From Paratractidigestivibacter sp963630635 (GTDB taxonomy: Bacteria > Actinomycetota > Coriobacteriia > Coriobacteriales > Atopobiaceae): a DNA stretch of 50,804 nucleotides. Position numbers and translations under genes: made by a program. Numbering within the stretch: the stretch's first letter is position 1; every line of letters starts with the position of its first letter. The notes beneath the pieces are model-generated. The model was not told where the DNA came from, ran no database searches, and worked only from the letters and a program-made list of their open reading frames with translations. Below, piece after piece: positions 49,252-50,804 of the stretch. The stretch is taken from contig CAVGOA010000012.1 of NCBI GenBank assembly GCA_963630635.1, positions 1-50,804 of the forward strand, written 5' to 3'.

Positions 49252-50804
49252 ATGGCCGAGAACAACACGCAGGTAGAGCACGCCGCCGACCCCATTTTTG
49301 CGCAAGAGCAGGAGCACTTGACCCAGCTCTACGCCAAGCTTTTGGAGATGCGCGAGACGATCGCCAACGACCTAGAGACCAACCACGCCGGCGCCAAGCA
49401 AGATCTCATCGACATGAGCGAGGAGGTGCGCCTGGACTTTGGCGGCGCCGACGAGACCATGGAGACCCTGGCCGCCATCGAGACCTTGAACTCGGTCATC
49501 GACGCCTACAACCAGTACCACGACTTCAACGTCGACAAGCTGCGCCGCGTGATGCTGCTGCTTATGCAGCCCTACTTCGCCAAGGTTCGCCTGCAGATGC
49601 GCCCGGGCCGCCCCGCGCGCGACGTCTATATTGGCGCGGCCGGCATGACCGACGAGCGCTCGATCCCCTTGGTCGTGGACTGGCGAAGCCCCGTGGCCGA
49701 GACCTACTACAACCAAGAGATGGGCCCCACCAGCTACTCGGTAGACGGCAAGGTGCGCTGCGTGAACCTCGAGCTGCGCCGCCAATTTGATATCGTGCGC
49801 GACAAGTTGAACATGTACTTCGATACCACGGTGGCGATCGAGGACTCGCTGCTGCTGGGAGCATTGAAGCGCCACCACTCCGAGAAACTGCAGGCCATCA
49901 CGGCCACGATCCAGCGCGAGCAGAACCTCATCGTTCGCCACGAGGACGTGCCGGTGCTGCTGGTAAACGGCATCGCGGGCTCGGGCAAGACCAGCGTGCT
50001 TTTGCAGCGCATCGCGTTTTTGCTCTACCGCGAGCGCAAGACCTTGGACCCGGATCAGGTGTGGCTCTTCACGCCCAACAACGTCTTTGAGCACTACATC
50101 GACACCGTCCTGCCCTCGATGGGCGAGGCAAACCCCCAGGTCTTTACCTGGAAGGACTTTGTGGAGGCCCAAGGCGCGGGCCAGCGCGACACCGGCGAGA
50201 AGACCGACCCGCAGAGCCTTCGCCGCCTGGAAGAGATCGTGCCGCACCTTGCGATCGAGGACGGCGACCTGCGCGAGGTCCGCGTGGGCGACACCGTGCT
50301 GCTTAAGGTGGGCCAGATCCAGGGCGCCGTGGAGAAGTTCATTCGTTTTGGGATTGGCTCGCGCTTTTGCGCCCTGGTCAAGGACGAGCTGCACGACCGC
50401 CTGGGCCGCCGCCTGGCCCAGATGTCCAAGGACGAAGAGATCCAAGAAGAGATGCTGGCCTTGGACGTCGAGCGCCAGGTCGAGATTTTTGGCGAGACCA
50501 TTAGCCCCGAGGACGAGAACCAGACGGCCGACTACACCCGCCGCTACCTGGACCACAAGTACAACGAGGCCCACGACGCCATCGACAACATGAGCTGGCT
50601 GCGCTTCGACCGCATGGGCATGCGCGCCTTGGGCCAGCAGGCGCTTTCTGCCACCGAGTGGCTCTACCTGCGCCTTCTTGTGACTGGCGCCGGCGAGAAG
50701 AGCGCGCGCTACGTCATGATCGACGAGGTGCAGGACTACACCGTGACCCAGCTGATGGTGCTGTCGCGCTACTTCTCGCGCGCGCACTTCTTGCTGCTGG
50801 GCGA
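49252..50804 (+). CDS. HelD-like superfamily 1 helicase/RNA polymerase recycling factor, 3' end outside the window
   Basis: 517 residues are readable before the window ends. The N-terminal coiled coil (IFAQEQEHLTQLYAKLLEMR, typical of HelD) and VYIGAAGMTDERSIPLVVDW (HelD-specific segment) precede the UvrD-like ATPase: Walker A NGIAGSGKTSVLLQRIAFLL and Walker B ARYVMIDEVQDYTVTQLMVL. The long insertion between them (QVFTWKDFVEAQGAGQR to NMSWLRFD) is characteristic of HelD. HelD binds stalled RNA polymerase and frees it from DNA using ATP. ATG at 49252 has CAGGAG 11-16 bp upstream; the spacing is a little long, but no other in-frame start precedes the coiled coil. Confidence 0.9.
   Translation, partial: MAENNTQVEHAADPIFAQEQEHLTQLYAKLLEMRETIANDLETNHAGAKQDLIDMSEEVRLDFGGADETMETLAAIETLNSVIDAYNQYHDFNVDKLRRVMLLLMQPYFAKVRLQMRPGRPARDVYIGAAGMTDERSIPLVVDWRSPVAETYYNQEMGPTSYSVDGKVRCVNLELRRQFDIVRDKLNMYFDTTVAIEDSLLLGALKRHHSEKLQAITATIQREQNLIVRHEDVPVLLVNGIAGSGKTSVLLQRIAFLLYRERKTLDPDQVWLFTPNNVFEHYIDTVLPSMGEANPQVFTWKDFVEAQGAGQRDTGEKTDPQSLRRLEEIVPHLAIEDGDLREVRVGDTVLLKVGQIQGAVEKFIRFGIGSRFCALVKDELHDRLGRRLAQMSKDEEIQEEMLALDVERQVEIFGETISPEDENQTADYTRRYLDHKYNEAHDAIDNMSWLRFDRMGMRALGQQALSATEWLYLRLLVTGAGEKSARYVMIDEVQDYTVTQLMVLSRYFSRAHFLLLG

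Overview
The window reads as a draft or metagenome-assembled contig of a high-GC Gram-positive anaerobe. Codon choice, the small dense gene set and several family-level signals (GGGtGRT protein, DUF5692, MptD-type ECF transporter, APC arginine/ornithine-type permease, SixA-CHAD fusion) point to Coriobacteriia, probably a Collinsella-like genome. This is inference from gene content; no rRNA is present. Five N-runs interrupt murI, fumC/SixA-CHAD, DUF554/permease, the TerB gene and an ECF ATPase. Reading frames and family lengths mostly agree with the N-run sizes, so they look like sized gaps. No tRNA, rRNA or CRISPR array was seen.

Layout. 1-2200: the 3' part of a GGGtGRT-family gene with a strong terminator, then an IS1595-like element with a frameshifted transposase, flanked on both sides by two ~125-bp imperfect palindromes. 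2201-7100: a three-gene NHLM/NHLP-type bacteriocin exporter operon (HlyD-like, C39 peptidase-ABC, second ABC) with no precursor gene nearby. 7301-11060: envelope-stress pair (TPM-domain protein, PspA), DUF1893 and DegV. 11145-15878: operon CydD-like/CydC-like/YgbA/MurI. 16083-19389: FKBP isomerase, fumarase, SixA-CHAD. 19881-21676: a secreted YiiX-like cysteine hydrolase and a lipoprotein in visibly lower-GC DNA between imperfect direct repeats. 21753-26893: HtpG, spermidine-synthase-like protein, DUF554, amino-acid permease.

26908-34242 is the main defence-like region: a TerB-N/TerB-C protein, a BrxC/D-like P-loop ATPase (DUF2791) and a DExH helicase, matching the gene content of the Shango anti-phage system, followed at once by RecQ. 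The helicase gene carries an in-frame ~106-bp palindromic element whose second copy lies between genes at 46363-46476. The two share a conserved internal core while their paired arms differ but stay complementary.

34327-43049: asnS, pyrE, a four-gene ECF-type transporter operon with one unknown gene, DUF5692, TetR and a nitroreductase. 43743-50804: a DUF3516 RNA helicase, ChbG deacetylase, GtrB-like glycosyltransferase, GtrA and the 5' part of HelD.

The most unusual layer is repeats. Besides the palindrome above, three ~140-bp inverted-repeat elements (19519-19664, 36595-36734, 43192-43325) share architecture and internal motifs while their stem sequences covary. There is also a perfect 25-bp inverted repeat at 48619-48690, the paired palindromes around the IS, and a strong excess of the octamer GCGAGAAG on both strands.
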